Notes: a model not told the origin generated them from the sequence alone. Shown: positions 30,668-42,358, counted from the stretch's first letter. The stretch: 64,000 nt of DNA from Hyaloperonospora brassicae (GCA_947650285.1 CANTFL010000570.1:110527-174526), one strand, 5' to 3'. Numbers and translations are program-made.

Positions 30668-32320
30668 TTATCCAGTAGAGTCACGCTGTGGCCTTGCGCC
30701 AAGCTGCCAGCATTGGTAATACTGTCGAGGGTCAACGCTTGTACCATCTTCACATCGTTTCCTGTGTGCAACAAACATGTAGCTCGCTGAGCCAAACTAG
30801 AGAAGGCGAGCACGCGATTGAGAGGTACGTTTGCAACGTACCTCTTGTGTCCACTGGCGCGAAACTGGTTGATGCGTCTGCACGCTCGGACTTGGCTAAT
30901 CGCAATGGCTTCGTTGGCTGCCGACATGTACTTGTAAAAGTCCACGTCTTCGTGCATGGGCGTGCTGTTTGGCAAGAACGGAGGAAACTGGGACACGTTG
31001 CTAGCGTGCATGCTACCGCTCTGAGCAAGTCGGTCTTCCAAGATCCTCACAAGCTTTGGCAGGCAGCGACTTGCCCGAAGACCACGTGCGACAATGTATC
31101 GCTCCGAACTCGCAGGACGGCTGGTCTGCGAACACGGAATCAACGCATGAGCATGTTTTGTGCTAGCTCAATGCAACAGCAAACAGTACGTTGGAACTTA
31201 CAATGGGCTTCACGACTGCAAAGCGTCCGAAACAGCGATGCAGTATCCAGCACATCTGCATCATCGTAGGCGTTGTCACCTCAAATGTCTTGCAGACGAA
31301 ATCCCCACCCACGCGCAGCACAGCAAACATGGCGAGGACTTCGGCTACGACCAACTTGGTCAGCATTGATTCCTGTCGAACCATATCAAGAACCTCGCGC
31401 TTAGTTGTTGCATATGTTATACAGACAAAGCCGAGGGAGGGCCTCCTGACCTGGTTGCATTGCGATCGAGCATCGGGGAACCCTCCATCAGCCACCACCA
31501 AGTCCACACCACTCGACTGACGTGCCCGCACAACATCCCGGAACGTGTGAATGTTCGCAACCGAATAAATGTTACCCGTTCCGTCCTCGCCGTCACAACG
31601 TGTAAACAAATGCTGGAACGCGGATGGCAGACGCCAGTCGCAACTGTTTGCCGCGTCTTTCAACGTGATCCCATAGCCACGATACGCACGTTCGTGTTTG
31701 CTTCCTCCATCGCTCCCCGCACGAGACACTCTCCACAGCAAATACTCACAGAAACCTCCGGGGCCTCCGCAAATGTCGGCAAAGCTAAACGAGTCGTCGG
31801 GACAGCTCCCCACGCCGCGTGTCCACTGGAAAATGTGGTCCAACGTCACCAACTTCATCGCTGACCGGTTCAAGAAGCGATGTCGCCCCAGTGTCTCGAA
31901 CGCATTTGTCGAGCCGCGTGCACGCAAAAACTGCCCGTGCTCCATCTCGTGGAACTTGTGCTTCTCCTGCTCGAGTTCTTCCAGCACTGACAGGTACGAC
32001 GGCACGCTCAGGTGATTCTTCGCCGCATCGTTTGCTTTCTTGACGCCCTCAGCCAGTGCTGTCTCCAGCGGATCACCTGCAGCTGAACTCGTCTCTGTGC
32101 ACAAGAGAGACACGACGCCATGAAGACCTTTTTCGATACTGTTCACGGACAATTCGGTGCACTTTTCGACCAGCTCCGTCCCGGGCATCAGCTGCGGTAG
32201 TCCTCGCGCTGTGGTACCGTCGCGCTCAGCTTTCTCCACGCGACTCGGCTTGCGACGACGATGCTGGCCAAACGACGTGAAGCCCATGATTTGTGCCATT
32301 GCGTCTGCGTCGCCACTCAT
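30668..32320 (-). CDS. Cap-specific mRNA 2'-O-ribose methyltransferase, CMTR1/FtsJ type
   Basis: Four exons: 32320-31451, 31372-31202, 31125-30842, 30761-30668; introns 78, 76 and 80 bases; 472 residues. The RrmJ/FtsJ fold shows the SAM loop D182-I-C-G-G-P-G-G-F-C-E-Y and the catalytic K-D-K set: K156 (N-R-S-A-M-K), D278 (V-A-D-G-G-F) and K318 (F-V-C-K-T-F). Exon 3 begins inside K-P-I-T-S-R-P-A-S-S-E-R-Y, nearly identical to the CMTR1 motif. CMTR1 methylates the first transcribed nucleotide (cap 0 to cap 1). A short N-terminal F-G-Q-H-R-R-R-K is the only trace of the basic/G-patch region of animal CMTR1, and no C-terminal guanylyltransferase-like or WW domain is present. The 78-base first intron is in phase and stop-free, with a branch-point-like ACTAAG. 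The last exon ends near C-W-Q-L-G-A-R-P, resembling the end of the animal catalytic core. Confidence 0.85.
31373..31450 (-). other. In-phase 78-base intron of the CMTR1-like gene
   Basis: Starts GTCAGG and ends TTCGACAG on the minus strand, with AACTAAG about 28 bases upstream of the acceptor. It contains no stop (26 codons). Removing it brings S-Q-C-N-Q directly to E-S-M-L-T-K-L, which matches family spacing between the catalytic Asp and the G-G-x-F-x-C-K-T-F strand. Confidence 0.7.
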
Positions 32321-32627
32321 TGTTTGTGCGCGACTGTTCAGTCACAGTCCGTCCGTCGATGACGGGCCGTTCTTTCCACACTGTAGGCACAAGACACCAC
32401 ACACCGCACACACAGTCCAAGACCGAAGTGCCGTCGACTATATTATACTACGAATCTATGCTGTACGCATGTCTTCCTTCCCGACATGCCGACTCCAGCC
32501 ACGTCCACTACACGCTCCAGAACACGCAAAAACTACTCACCAAGCAGAAGTCGAACAGGAAAGCACAACAACAGCGTCGCCACAGCAACCAGAGCGCACG
32601 CGTGCGCGCTCTACTCCTTGCGACTGC
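32321..32627. other. Intergenic: CMTR1 promoter and myotubularin 3' UTR
   Basis: The 307 bases between the ATG of the downstream minus-strand gene and the stop of the upstream one. No coding feature seen. Confidence 0.5.
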
Positions 32628-35600
32628 TTACAGAGAGCCGTTCTCGTTGCTGTTGTTGCCACTACCGCCGACTACGTTACTGCCATGGTGCGACACGACA
32701 CCATTTGCGAGACCGTCCGGCGCGATGCTGGAACTCCGAACGCCACGAGCAAGAACCGAATCCAGCTCTGCCTCGAGCTGCAGCTCCCGCGCAACGCTCT
32801 CGCTGAGCAGCTGCTCCAAGTACTTGATGCGGCTCTGGTCCGGTGCCAAGAGCAACGCCTCGCGTATGTTGCGTCCTTGTGCGCGCTGGCGAGTGCGCTC
32901 CTCCACTCCCCGGTGGTACCGACTCAGCACGCCCTCGTCCACCATCGGAAGACGGTTCTCAATGGACGCCGGACCTTCCGCGTCCGCTTCACTGGCTGCC
33001 GGTACCGTCATATCGAGCTCGTCCACTGTCAGTGACGACACGCCATCATACCGCGCCTTCACATTCGGCGAGATCTCAAAGTCGTCGTCGTCGCTCATGT
33101 CTGAGCAGTCGGAGAGCGTCTTGGCTCGGAACTCGTCAAAGTCGTGAATCACGTCGATATCCAATTCCACCTTGTCTTCCAGATCGCCACCGATCGGCAT
33201 GACGGACGGAGGATCGAGTACGCTTGTCTCGCGAGGACTCCCGTCCTCGTCAAACTCATGCGTCGAACTGTCGTCGTCGGGCTTCTCCACAGGGTCCATG
33301 TACTCCATATAGTCCGGGTGACTCTCGGGGTCCCATCGGAAGAACATGCCGTCCCAAAGCACGACGCGCTTGAGGTTTGCCCGAGGATACAGCACGCGGT
33401 TCGTTGGCCGATACAAGGGATTCTTGTAAGGTCCTGGGTTCTCTAGCACGGGCGTCCATACGGACTCTGTGCGCTCCCACACCTTGTCCAGCACGCGCTC
33501 GCGCTCCGAGTTGTATAAGAACGTCCCATACAGACCAGAGATCAGCGAATCTGATATGTGCAGCAGAAACTTCTCGTTGAACTCAAAGCATGTCGGGAAC
33601 TGCCGCGTCATCTGCCACACGCAGTCCAGGAACTGCAACATGACGGGCGACCGTTCATTTGGCTGGTCAGTAATGTCCTTGCCCACGCCAATTCGGTCCG
33701 CGAACTTGTGCCCAAACGAGCACCACTCCTTTTCCACGAGACTGGCAAAGCCACGGAGGGATCGATAGAAGGGGTCTAGGATAAGTTGTGCCAGCGCCGC
33801 GAGTTGTGGCGTCCTATCCCAACCGTCGCTACAGTGTACCAGCACCGAAGCGCCGTCTTCGTGGAGCACTTCTGCTACCCTGCGAGCGCCCGACAATACG
33901 CGCATCACATGCTTTAGCCACCGAGTGTCTACAACAACAACACAAAACCGTGTGAGTTCGACCAATCGAAACAACAGCTAACATGGATAAACACTGCGTA
34001 CTCTCGAGGCGGTTGTGGTAGTGCTTGTCGCCGTCCTCAACGCTGCTAGGACTGACTAGCGCTGCAGCATCGAAAAAAGATAACACGACACACAATCCAC
34101 AGTCAGCAATAGCATCGCACACAACAAACGGCAAACGACGTTTTCGCTGACACTTTAGCGCATCCAAGGACTCGCGCATCTTGTGAATGTTAGCAATGCC
34201 CATGAACTCAATAGTCGCGTTGTCGTAATGCTGAGAGTTCTCAACACCTGCACAAGCACCACACACAACCACAACCAACGTCAGCAAACATCCATCCACT
34301 AACATCCTACCTGATGCCATCGCGTACCTTTTCCCTTCAACCGATTGCCCTTCGTGGCGATCGGCTTCCGTGCGTCAATAATGTGAAGCGGAGGCGACAT
34401 ATTCGAGCTGTTCTTGTTGGCCGAGTCACGGTACGCGCGCAACAGTATCCGGTCCGGCTCGGATCGATTGCCCGCCATGCCGTAGTTCGGCTGGCTCGAG
34501 CGAGACAACACGCTCTTGTTCACGGGGTGGCGCCACACGACCACAGGCAGACGTGCTCGTGAGCGAAAGCGTGCCGACTGCACGAGCTGCTCTTCCGACA
34601 TGAGCGACGGCACGACCATCAGCTGTGGGTACGTCGGACTGAACCGGAACTTGGAGTTCTTCAGCAAGCGCCACGTGATCACTCCTTCTTCTTCCGGGTG
34701 CTTCTTGGCCGAGAGGAACCCGAGCCGCTGGTACTCAGCAAACGGCGAGTACACAAACCAGCCATTGTGTTTCTCCGGCAGCGGCGCGCCGCGTTGCTTG
34801 GCCTTCTCCGTGTGGTAATCAAACGCAAACAACGCGCCAATCATATTGGGCGGTTTCATGCGCAGCGTCAGCAAGTTGAGCCACCGAAAGTCTGGCGTCG
34901 ACGGCAACTGGTCGTAGCCTTTCTTCCGTGAGTAGGCGTCGTGCATCGCCAGGCGCAGCGTGCGCAAGTCCTTGCACGTGATCAGCAACATGAGGCCGTC
35001 GCGCGTGATCAGGTCAATGGCGGCCAGCGGGAGCTCAAACGAGCCAAACTTCCACGACGCGTCGTACGGGACAAACGTGATGCGGTGCGACGTGATCTTG
35101 AGCACGCCCTGCACGGCGCGGTCGCTCTGCGACATGACCACGAGGTTCGTCACGCGCTGCACGTGCTCGAGCACCGACTCGCCGGGCAGCAGCTGAAAGT
35201 GGTCGCTCACGAGCGAGTCGCGGAGCTTCGAGCGCTCGCACGTGCTCGAGACGGTCGAGACGGCTTCTTCAATCACTTCTGCAGGTGGCGTGCGCGCGGG
35301 CGGCGCAGTGGTCACGGTCTTTTTGCTGTACATGACCTTGCCCTGCTCCAGCGCCTGGACAAAGTTCGCGCGGTCTTCCGTGCTGTAGAACGTAATCTTC
35401 TTGTTCACGCTCGCGTTGCCCGTCTGGATCTTGAGCTGCATGCCGAGTCGCGACTGCGGCTTGGCCGTCACGGCGGCGCAGCTGTACTCCTCGCGCTGGT
35501 CGTGCGCCGAGAGAAAGTACAGCATGCGCTCGTCAACGTCGACCTGGAGCTGGATGCTCGCGCGCTTGCTGCCGAGTTTCTCGAGCACGCTGTCGCTCTT

Positions 35601-36467
35601 CTTGACGGTAAAGGTAAACAGCGTCACGTCCGAGAGCGGCGCGGTCGTGCTGCGCGTAAAGCCAAACACATTGTTGTTGGTCGTGGTCGTGGTCGCCGTG
35701 TTGACGCTGCTGCTCGTGCTGCTGCTGTGCGTCGAGCGACTGCGTCCGTTTTCGAGCAGGACGTTGGACGAGTCGCTCGTGGCGAACGCGTCGACGGCGC
35801 GCGCACTGCCCGAGAGGCCAAAGTGCGGCCGCTCAAACAGACTGTTGCTCTGTGTGGCTGACGTCGTGCAGACCGATGGGCAGCCGAGGGAATTGCGCGT
35901 CGCGCCAGCTGCAAAGTCAACTTGCGGATAACAGCGCGGACTCGTGCTCCTCGTTTCACTTGAAGTTGAAGCAGGGGTAGGACTAGCCCACATATCGCAT
36001 AGATCGCTTGCACTGGCCCCGTCCCGATGCATCGCCGTCGTTGCTTTGTGGCTGGCGGCACTGGCGCCCGTCGTGCCGTGCAAGGGACTGCTGGGGGAGG
36101 CCGTCGTGGCCAGAAACGATCCACTCGACATGTCGTCCGACAGTTGCGTCGAGAGTTTCCGTCGCACGGACGAGCGAACGTGGCGGCCGGGACTGCTGGC
36201 CACGCTGTGGACGGGCGCGGGAGCCGCTGCCGGCACCTCGTTCTCGTCGATCGGAGTCTGCATGCCAATGAGTTTCCAGACGTTCGACGTCGCTTGGCCT
36301 GCTTGCGTGAGGTGCTTCTCGGCTTTCAGCAGCTTGTTCAGCGTCGCCGAGTCCATGGTAGACTGTCGCTGAGCGAGGTACGCGTCCTCCTCCTCGTCTG
36401 CATGTGCTTCCGTGCTCGTTGCCGTCGTTGTTGTCGCCGTGCACGTGAGCATGTCGCGCGGGTGCAT
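32628..36467 (-). CDS. Myotubularin-family phosphoinositide 3-phosphatase
   Basis: Four exons: 36467-34328, 34247-34154, 34045-34002, 33928-32628; introns 80, 108 and 73 bases; 1192 residues. Order: a serine/threonine-rich leader, a probable PH-like beta domain at about residues 275-400 (F-T-F-T-V-K-K-S-D to T-F-Y-S-T-E-D-R-A-N-F-V), the PH-GRAM domain at about 420-515 (G-V-L-K-I-T-S-H-R-I-T-F-V-P), then the myotubularin phosphatase domain. The catalytic loop is V-H-C792-S-D-G-W-D-R798-T, the intact C-X5-R signature, so the enzyme should be active on PI3P or PI(3,5)P2 at endosomal membranes. I-I-D-A-R and G-I-A-N-I-H-K-M-R-E-S-L are family landmarks crossing the introns. The C-terminal tail is acidic, then has a coiled-coil-like stretch (L-E-Q-L-L-S-E-S-V-A-R-E-L-Q-L-E-A-E-L). 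No FYVE domain is seen. The second intron acceptor was chosen to avoid a stop and is the least certain junction. Confidence 0.88.
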
Positions 36468-37914
36468 AAGTTTAGACGGTCGGAAAACGAAAGAGACAAA
36501 AAAGACCTAGTCACGTTGTGAAGCCAATGGGCGCGTCTTGTTGCGGAACCAAAGGCGCACAAGTGCGGCGCGGGAGAGAGAGAGAGAGTGCGCGCGCACA
36601 AATCTTGGCAACGGGTGATCGGCAGTACCGTCGAGACCGTTACAATTGATCAAAAACACAACGCGGGCTGGGGGTTGCCGCTCGCAAGGGCAGTAGGGGT
36701 GGGGGTATGCAGCGCAAGTCCGCTTTCACTGCCGCCAACAACGTGCTGGACGAACGTCGCTCGGGTACGCGTCCTTGCCTCGTCCCGCCTGAAATGCCTT
36801 CGCTGCGTAGTCAGAGCGTGCGGAAGCCGTCGCTTGCTCTATAGTCCACGCGGGGTGTGTGTATGAGGGAATATTTCGGCGGCTGGCTCGCTGCGTGACT
36901 TTTCTGGCGTCGGGTTGAGGAAAGTCAAGCAGCCAATCAGAGGCGAGGGCGCAGAAACGATCCAAATACGGACACGTGGGATTGGGAGCTCTCATCGGAC
37001 TGTTGCGCAGACGAAAGTTGCGGTATCCCACAGTTGTCGTGCGAGTCATGTTTTGACGCTGCGAGCGGTCAACCGAAACACGTCGAGAGGCTTTTTGTGG
37101 GTCGTCGAGCTCTTACGTTGGCGACTAAGTCGGCGACAGGTCCAGCAGAGTCGAGCCAATAAGACCGGATGAAAGTTGCCGTTGCCAGTCAAGTGACTCG
37201 ATTGTTGCTGGACGTTGCTACCGCATTGTTCGCTTCTCACAGGTAACCTGAAAGTATCCCTTCTTCTCGGTACGACTACTATTGTACACACTTGATCCAC
37301 ACCTCAACACGTGTGGTACGATGTAAGGACAATCACAACGCGCGTCAAGTCGGAATGACGTTTGACAAAATGGTATCGGACAACCGCTACATCGAATGGA
37401 ACACCGACTAGACAATAGTACTGGCACGTGTCATGGTTACGGGCCAGCTTGGCCTAGAAATGGTCTAGAGTCTTGACTTCTTGCACTGAAAGACAAGGGT
37501 CGATGGCCGATCTTTGAATGTTTTTATCCGATACACATCTGCCTCGTCAGATGTACCCTTGACTCTGTCAGCAGTATGAGCTCTCTATGTGCGTGAGGTC
37601 TTCTTATCATCGCCAGACGCCGTTGGTGAAATGGTATGCCGACACTCGGGCCAGGGCTACTAGTCCACGACACATGAGTTCTCTCACCGGTAGTCCCACC
37701 ACTAGTCCCTGTGTCAAGTTTCCCGGCAGTCTCAAGCTGGCCAATATATGGTCTCGCGCACTGTCAAGGCAGTTCAGACTGTCAGACAAGCGGATGTCGA
37801 ATGGAGAATCGATAAAAAAATAAACGATGAAAAGTCGCACGTGTGCTACTGGAAAATGTACATTCGTTTGAATAGGCCAACAGCGGCACTTCCTGATGCG
37901 TCTCGGTACTGGAG
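36468..37914. other. Intergenic: promoter side of the myotubularin gene, no gene seen
   Basis: Contains a GAGAGAGAGAGAG tract near 36573 close upstream of the myotubularin start. Overlapping short frames have no recognisable motif. Composition becomes less coding-like after about 37.2 kb, the end of the gene island. Confidence 0.5.
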
Positions 37915-38739
37915 ATGTCTACGGCCAAGTTCGTGTCTCAATGCAGCCAGGAAATGCAATACGAAGCTCGGAAAACAGAAGACCCCGTGTTCATGCAGAC
38001 AGTATTCCACTTTGCCACGTCTTTTTTGACCTGCATATGCCGAGGTGCTGCTCGCCTGCTGCTCGCCTGCTGCTTGTGTTGCACTCTATACATGCAATGA
38101 GCCTTTGATGTGTGTAGTATGGCGTGGGCCATCGTGGAGCTCATCGATCTTGGCACGACTTTCACATGTACAGTCAACGTACTACCGAGTTCCTGACGGA
38201 ACGGCTAAACGTGGACCACTACACAGTGCATCTCGTGTTTCGACTCAACGCAGTTTCCGGTAGTACGTGCTGGTTTACAAAGTTGAGTAAACCTCGACAA
38301 ACAGTGTCATGGAGTCAACGAACGGTGAGTCGTTCAAGTCGCTTGTGTCAGAGCCTGCGATTATCGTTGCGATGCATGACGGTCGTCGTCATCGTGATGT
38401 TTACATAGATGTCACTTTTTCTCCTTGTAAGAAAAGAGCAAGTGTTCAAATCGTCGTGCCGATGCGGTCGATAGGAGACTTCCAGACACGGCGTCTCCCG
38501 CAAGTTGATCTAATCACATTCCTAGGAAATAGTCATTGCCAGTGCGAAGAAGCAGTCTTTTCTGTGAGGCCGAAAGGCGCGGGGTCCGGCTCCCAATATT
38601 GTTGGATGTAGAAGGAGTGGCGCTGAACCCTCCCTCGAGGCTTCAGCTGGAGCAAGACAGTCGGCTGTCCGAGAGTGTCAGCTGCTCGAGGCCACTTTCG
38701 AGTTGCTCGATCCAAAGATACATGGAGCGCGACCTCTGA
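37915..38739 (+). pseudogene. Possible degenerate or unmodelled gene
   Basis: Three successive coding-looking stretches lie on the same strand in different frames: one from the ATG at 37915 (M-S-T-A-K-F-V-S-Q-C), one near 38165-38260 (T-T-E-F-L-T-E-R-L-N-V-D-H-Y-T-V) and one at 38309-38560 (A-I-I-V-A-M-H-D-G-R-R-H-R-D-V), followed by E-R-R-G-V-R-L-P-I-L-L-D-V-E-G to about 38739. A GT-AG intron at about 38046-38120 is possible, but I could not join the rest with plausible introns. I do not recognise a family. Either a decaying gene or a real gene whose introns I misread. Confidence 0.3.
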
Positions 38740-40912
38740 TAAGTTGTGAGTTCAGGAGACAGTGATGTTGATAAGCTACCGGAGGTTAGCGCCGAATAGA
38801 TCATTGTGTCCTGAGCACACCTAACACCAGATCAATTCAATTGGTCGAAAATTGGGCCACCGCACCCGAAAGCAACACGTCCACTCCCCAACAAGTTGTA
38901 TTGCTTTCGTCAACGAAAGAGCGACGAAGAGGGAGACCAACCCCAATGTTACTGATCTTTCGAAGGATAACGAGGTACGGTGCCTGCAGGATTATAGGTA
39001 AGTTTGACAAATACAAATAGGTGAGCGACACGTCCACTACGCTATTCCATGAAGTTTGAGCTTGCGTGGAAGCTGCAGCTATGTGGCGGATCGAGAAGGT
39101 AAGTTCCGGGTTCACGACGTGGCTCCGCCTCAAACACGGGTGACCTCAATCTTGCCAATGTCAACCTTTTCCCTCTTACACCAAAAATGACGTCCACGAT
39201 TTGGACGATGGAAGCCGACATCATGCCGGCATTCGAGCGACGGTATCGCCGCTATCTTCTGCAGGATGCGATCGATTGTAATGAGTATGGAGAGGTCGAC
39301 GACAGCTGCGATTCGACCGGCCTACTTCCATGCTCATATCTTTTCCAAGATCCCGTCCCCGCCATTTCTTTTTGCACAAGTAGATTCCTTCCAGATACAA
39401 CACATTCATTACTGACGACTAGCGTCTGATACGCATTCTGTAGAGCTACAAAACAAGCCAAGTGATAAGTAACTCTCGATGCATACAGACATGCTGCTCA
39501 TTCGGCTTGGAAGTTCAGTCTGATTGCTTGGCCGGATGAAAGACGAGGAGGAGGCGTCGTATGCGAAAGTCTATCGGAGGTTATTTCTTAGCGGAGGACA
39601 ACGTACCGGAGGGAGAACTCTACTCATCATCATGTCTGATTGCGTTGGGGCAGCAGATGCGCTCGAGAATCAGAATTCCGGCTCGTTGATAGCGCGCACA
39701 ACAAAAAAGGAGCTCTCGGTCACCAAAAAGGACGGACGAAATTGTCTCCCTGGCGACTAAACCCACTGTCCAAATTCGTTTGCAAGCGGACTTTGAAGTC
39801 CAAGCTGAGATCGACCTCAGGCAGTGCTGGTTGTGTCTGCCACGCCCCATTGTCTCCCGTAAATCTTTGTCCTAGGTAGCGAGTTGATGTCGGCGGTAAG
39901 ACCAAAGGCTGATTGAGTAAAGCAAGGAAGAGAGTCCTGTTCCGTTCACGATGACGAATGAGCAACAAATCGCAGGAAAAGATCGATCATCATTTTCATA
40001 CAACAAGTAGCTCTTTCGTCGCAGGAGGTACCAGCAAATTGCCAGAAAGGACACGAGCGCCAGTGTCTGGATAGTCCGGTGCAATCACTCGTGCAGGTGA
40101 CGAGCAGAGCAGAGGAGAAGCGGCGGCGGATAGCCATCTACTTCGCCGCGCAGATCAGAGGCCGTTAAGAATTGGAAACGGAACATCATGGAAATCTTTG
40201 ATGAGTCTATAGAGCTGCTAGGAATTCTGGGACATTTTGGGATGAATCTGTAGAGCTACTTGAATCCATGGAAGTCCAGCTTGGCCGGGTTTTTGTACGC
40301 AAAAGTAGCCAAGCTAACGTACTGTAGTTGTGGAAGCTGCTTATGTGAATACAGTAACGCGATACTACAGCGTAGATGTGTGCCGGCCGGAAAAAGAAGT
40401 GTTACAAAGACCTCTCGGAGACACAACCCTGGCGTGGTAGAGCGTCGATTGCATATCTCTAAAGAGCTGTTAGCACATTAGGCATCTGAAGTCGCCTCAA
40501 GTTTCTTTATGTGCTATGATACCCCTAGTCGTTTGGGAAGTGTCGTTGTGCACGATGTAGTCATGCCAAGCTGCGTCAACACGACGCAATGATAGAATGA
40601 TCAAACGAAAACAGCGCACTGAGGTCAAGGGCTCGATGCCATTTGCACTAGAATCCTACAAAATGCTGGGATTGCTACTTTATGAAAAGAACGAAGTTAC
40701 AATTGACATTTACTTGGGCTTCTAGGCGTAGATGCCCGGCTCGCAGTACTGAATAGCAATCTATACTTCTTTCGAATATGTAAGTCGTGTGACTGCATTG
40801 CTGTCTGCACAATGGGAAATGCAGTTCCATACGATGACGGTGTCTACAAAGTACACCTTTGCATGGACCCTACCACCTGATAATAATTATATAGACTGTG
40901 TACAAGGCTGTA
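38740..40912. other. No secure gene
   Basis: Two short frames deserve mention only: 39187-39429 plus (80 codons, ATG after CCAAAA) and a stretch near 39537-39650 reading D-E-E-E-A-S-Y-A-K-V-Y-R-R-L-F that faintly resembles a MULE transposase fragment. Neither is supported enough to call. Confidence 0.35.
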
Positions 40913-41357
40913 TGTAACGGGGCACTAATGACAACGTACTGGTTGACCAGTACGGAGCTCACTTTTACTGACAACAGTGATAGTCAGTGCCTTGCTAAGT
41001 GTTGCTTCAACATAGAGGAAGGAAAGGAGACTAAGTTCAGACTCTAGTCGCCGGTAAAAGTAAAACTGTTATATTAATACAATCAAGGTATATCAATCTT
41101 ATGTCTCTGTTTGTCCTGACTTAATTATTTTAATCTAACGAAACGTATGATGACGTCTGATCAACACCCATTGCGCGCGTCTAGCAGCGATTGATGGGTT
41201 GATATCATCACGATATCAACCAATGAGTAGACCCTTCGGTCATCTCAACAATATCATCATGCTCTGTGATATTTCTGAAAGAATATTCAACGTAATATAT
41301 TATTTGTTGTCATTTTAGGCTAAATGACAATATCATGAAACGGGCTATCCTGTTACA
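40913..41357 (-). repeat. Gypsy 3' LTR
   Basis: Near-identical to 48193-48634 over the block AGTCAGTGCCTTGCTAAGTG through AATGACAATATCATG, with differing ends. Starts TGTAACGGGG, ends CTGTTACA. Confidence 0.9.
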
Positions 41358-41419
41358 TCACCCGTCCCTTAACTGATAGTCACCGTGTGATAATCGAAAC
41401 TTTCGTGGCCACCCATCGG

Positions 41420-42358
41420 ATGCAAATGGGACGGGGGGGCATTTGTTGGTCAGATGCATTCATTCTGACTTTGCCTCGCATAGTTAGCATGTCTATGCGG
41501 GGCGATTCAAATACGACAAAATCTGCTACCGTGCCAGTCTCTGCGGAAGACGATTCGTCGTCTGCTGCTCGTTCTCTGCCTGTAGCAAGTGTTGCTGCCG
41601 GCGCACCACATGCACACAGCGACCTCGAGCTAGGAGTCAGAAACTCTGGCGGGTCAGATGTGTTTGACTCGGAAAAGACTTTAGAGGCATCGCGCTCACA
41701 TGCGGTGCCTCGTTCATCAAGAGACCTGCCGAACGTACGGACTCGCGACATGCGTCACAGTCTGTTCGACAGTGATGATGAATATGGTGATGAGTATGAT
41801 TACTTATCACCACGGTCAACTCGTGCGCCCTCGCACGAGCGCGTTGACGATGGCGCGAGCCGTCGTCATACTTGAACATGTGGTACCGGCAAAGATACCA
41901 CGTCGAAGCGTGATGAGCTGAAGCCGTGGATTTTGCCTGAACAGCTCATCAATATCTTGTCTCACGAGATAAGTCAACACTATCGAATTCCATTATTCGA
42001 TGCGAGTGAGCTTCACGGCTTGAGCTCCAGCGCGAAGAGCTTTCGCGCTGAAGACGACTTCTATCTCGATGCCTTCTTCAAGCATTGATGGTACAATGGT
42101 AACCAAAAGCGTGACAAGGCCTCGCTTTCGTCGGCGTGGAACGCGTTCGACCAAAATGTCAAGAATTTTGGACGTGAAGGATGGCTCCAAAACTTGAAGC
42201 GGTACGCATCAAGTTTGAAAAGCGAACGCCAGCCGGTGATAGGTACCGGCTGCATCGTTTGTCGAGTGAGGCAGACATTCCTTGCCTCACTTGGGGAGGT
42301 ACTTGTGCGAGTTGTGTTGACAACTAGCAACGTGCACATAGGGACGTGTATTCCCTAA
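41420..42358 (+). pseudogene. Opposite-strand reading frame between chromodomain and 3' LTR (312 codons, two TGA)
   Basis: One plus-strand frame runs from the ATG at 41420 to TAA at 42356-42358, interrupted only by TGA at 41873 and 42086, both consistent with CGA-to-TGA decay. It lies outside pol: the chromodomain frame on the other strand ends at 42449. The N-terminal third is Ser/Asp-rich and acidic (H-S-L-F-D-S-D-D-E-Y-G-D-E-Y-D-Y). The middle reads like folded protein (L-K-P-W-I-L-P-E-Q-L-I-N-I-L, F-Y-L-D-A-F-F-K-H, N-F-G-R-E-G-W-L-Q-N-L-K-R-Y-A). No family recognised. Extra ORFs between pol and the 3' LTR, some antisense, are known in plant Gypsy elements. It could use an antisense promoter in the 3' LTR, about 60 bases upstream. 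Confidence 0.5.

Noticed and set aside
37600..37680. tRNA-like GGTGAAATGGTATGCCGACA stretch
   Set aside because: It resembles an A box, but no B box (GGTTCGANTCC) or acceptor-stem pairing could be found nearby.
38120..38197. Short frame M-A-W-A-I-V-E-L-I-D-L-G as a possible secreted peptide
   Set aside because: Only 25 codons, no proper signal peptide, and it lies within a stretch coding-like in another frame.
39537..39650. Fragment resembling a MULE transposase
   Set aside because: Only a dozen suggestive residues (E-E-E-A-S-Y-A-K-V-Y), no catalytic D-D-E context and no terminal repeats.
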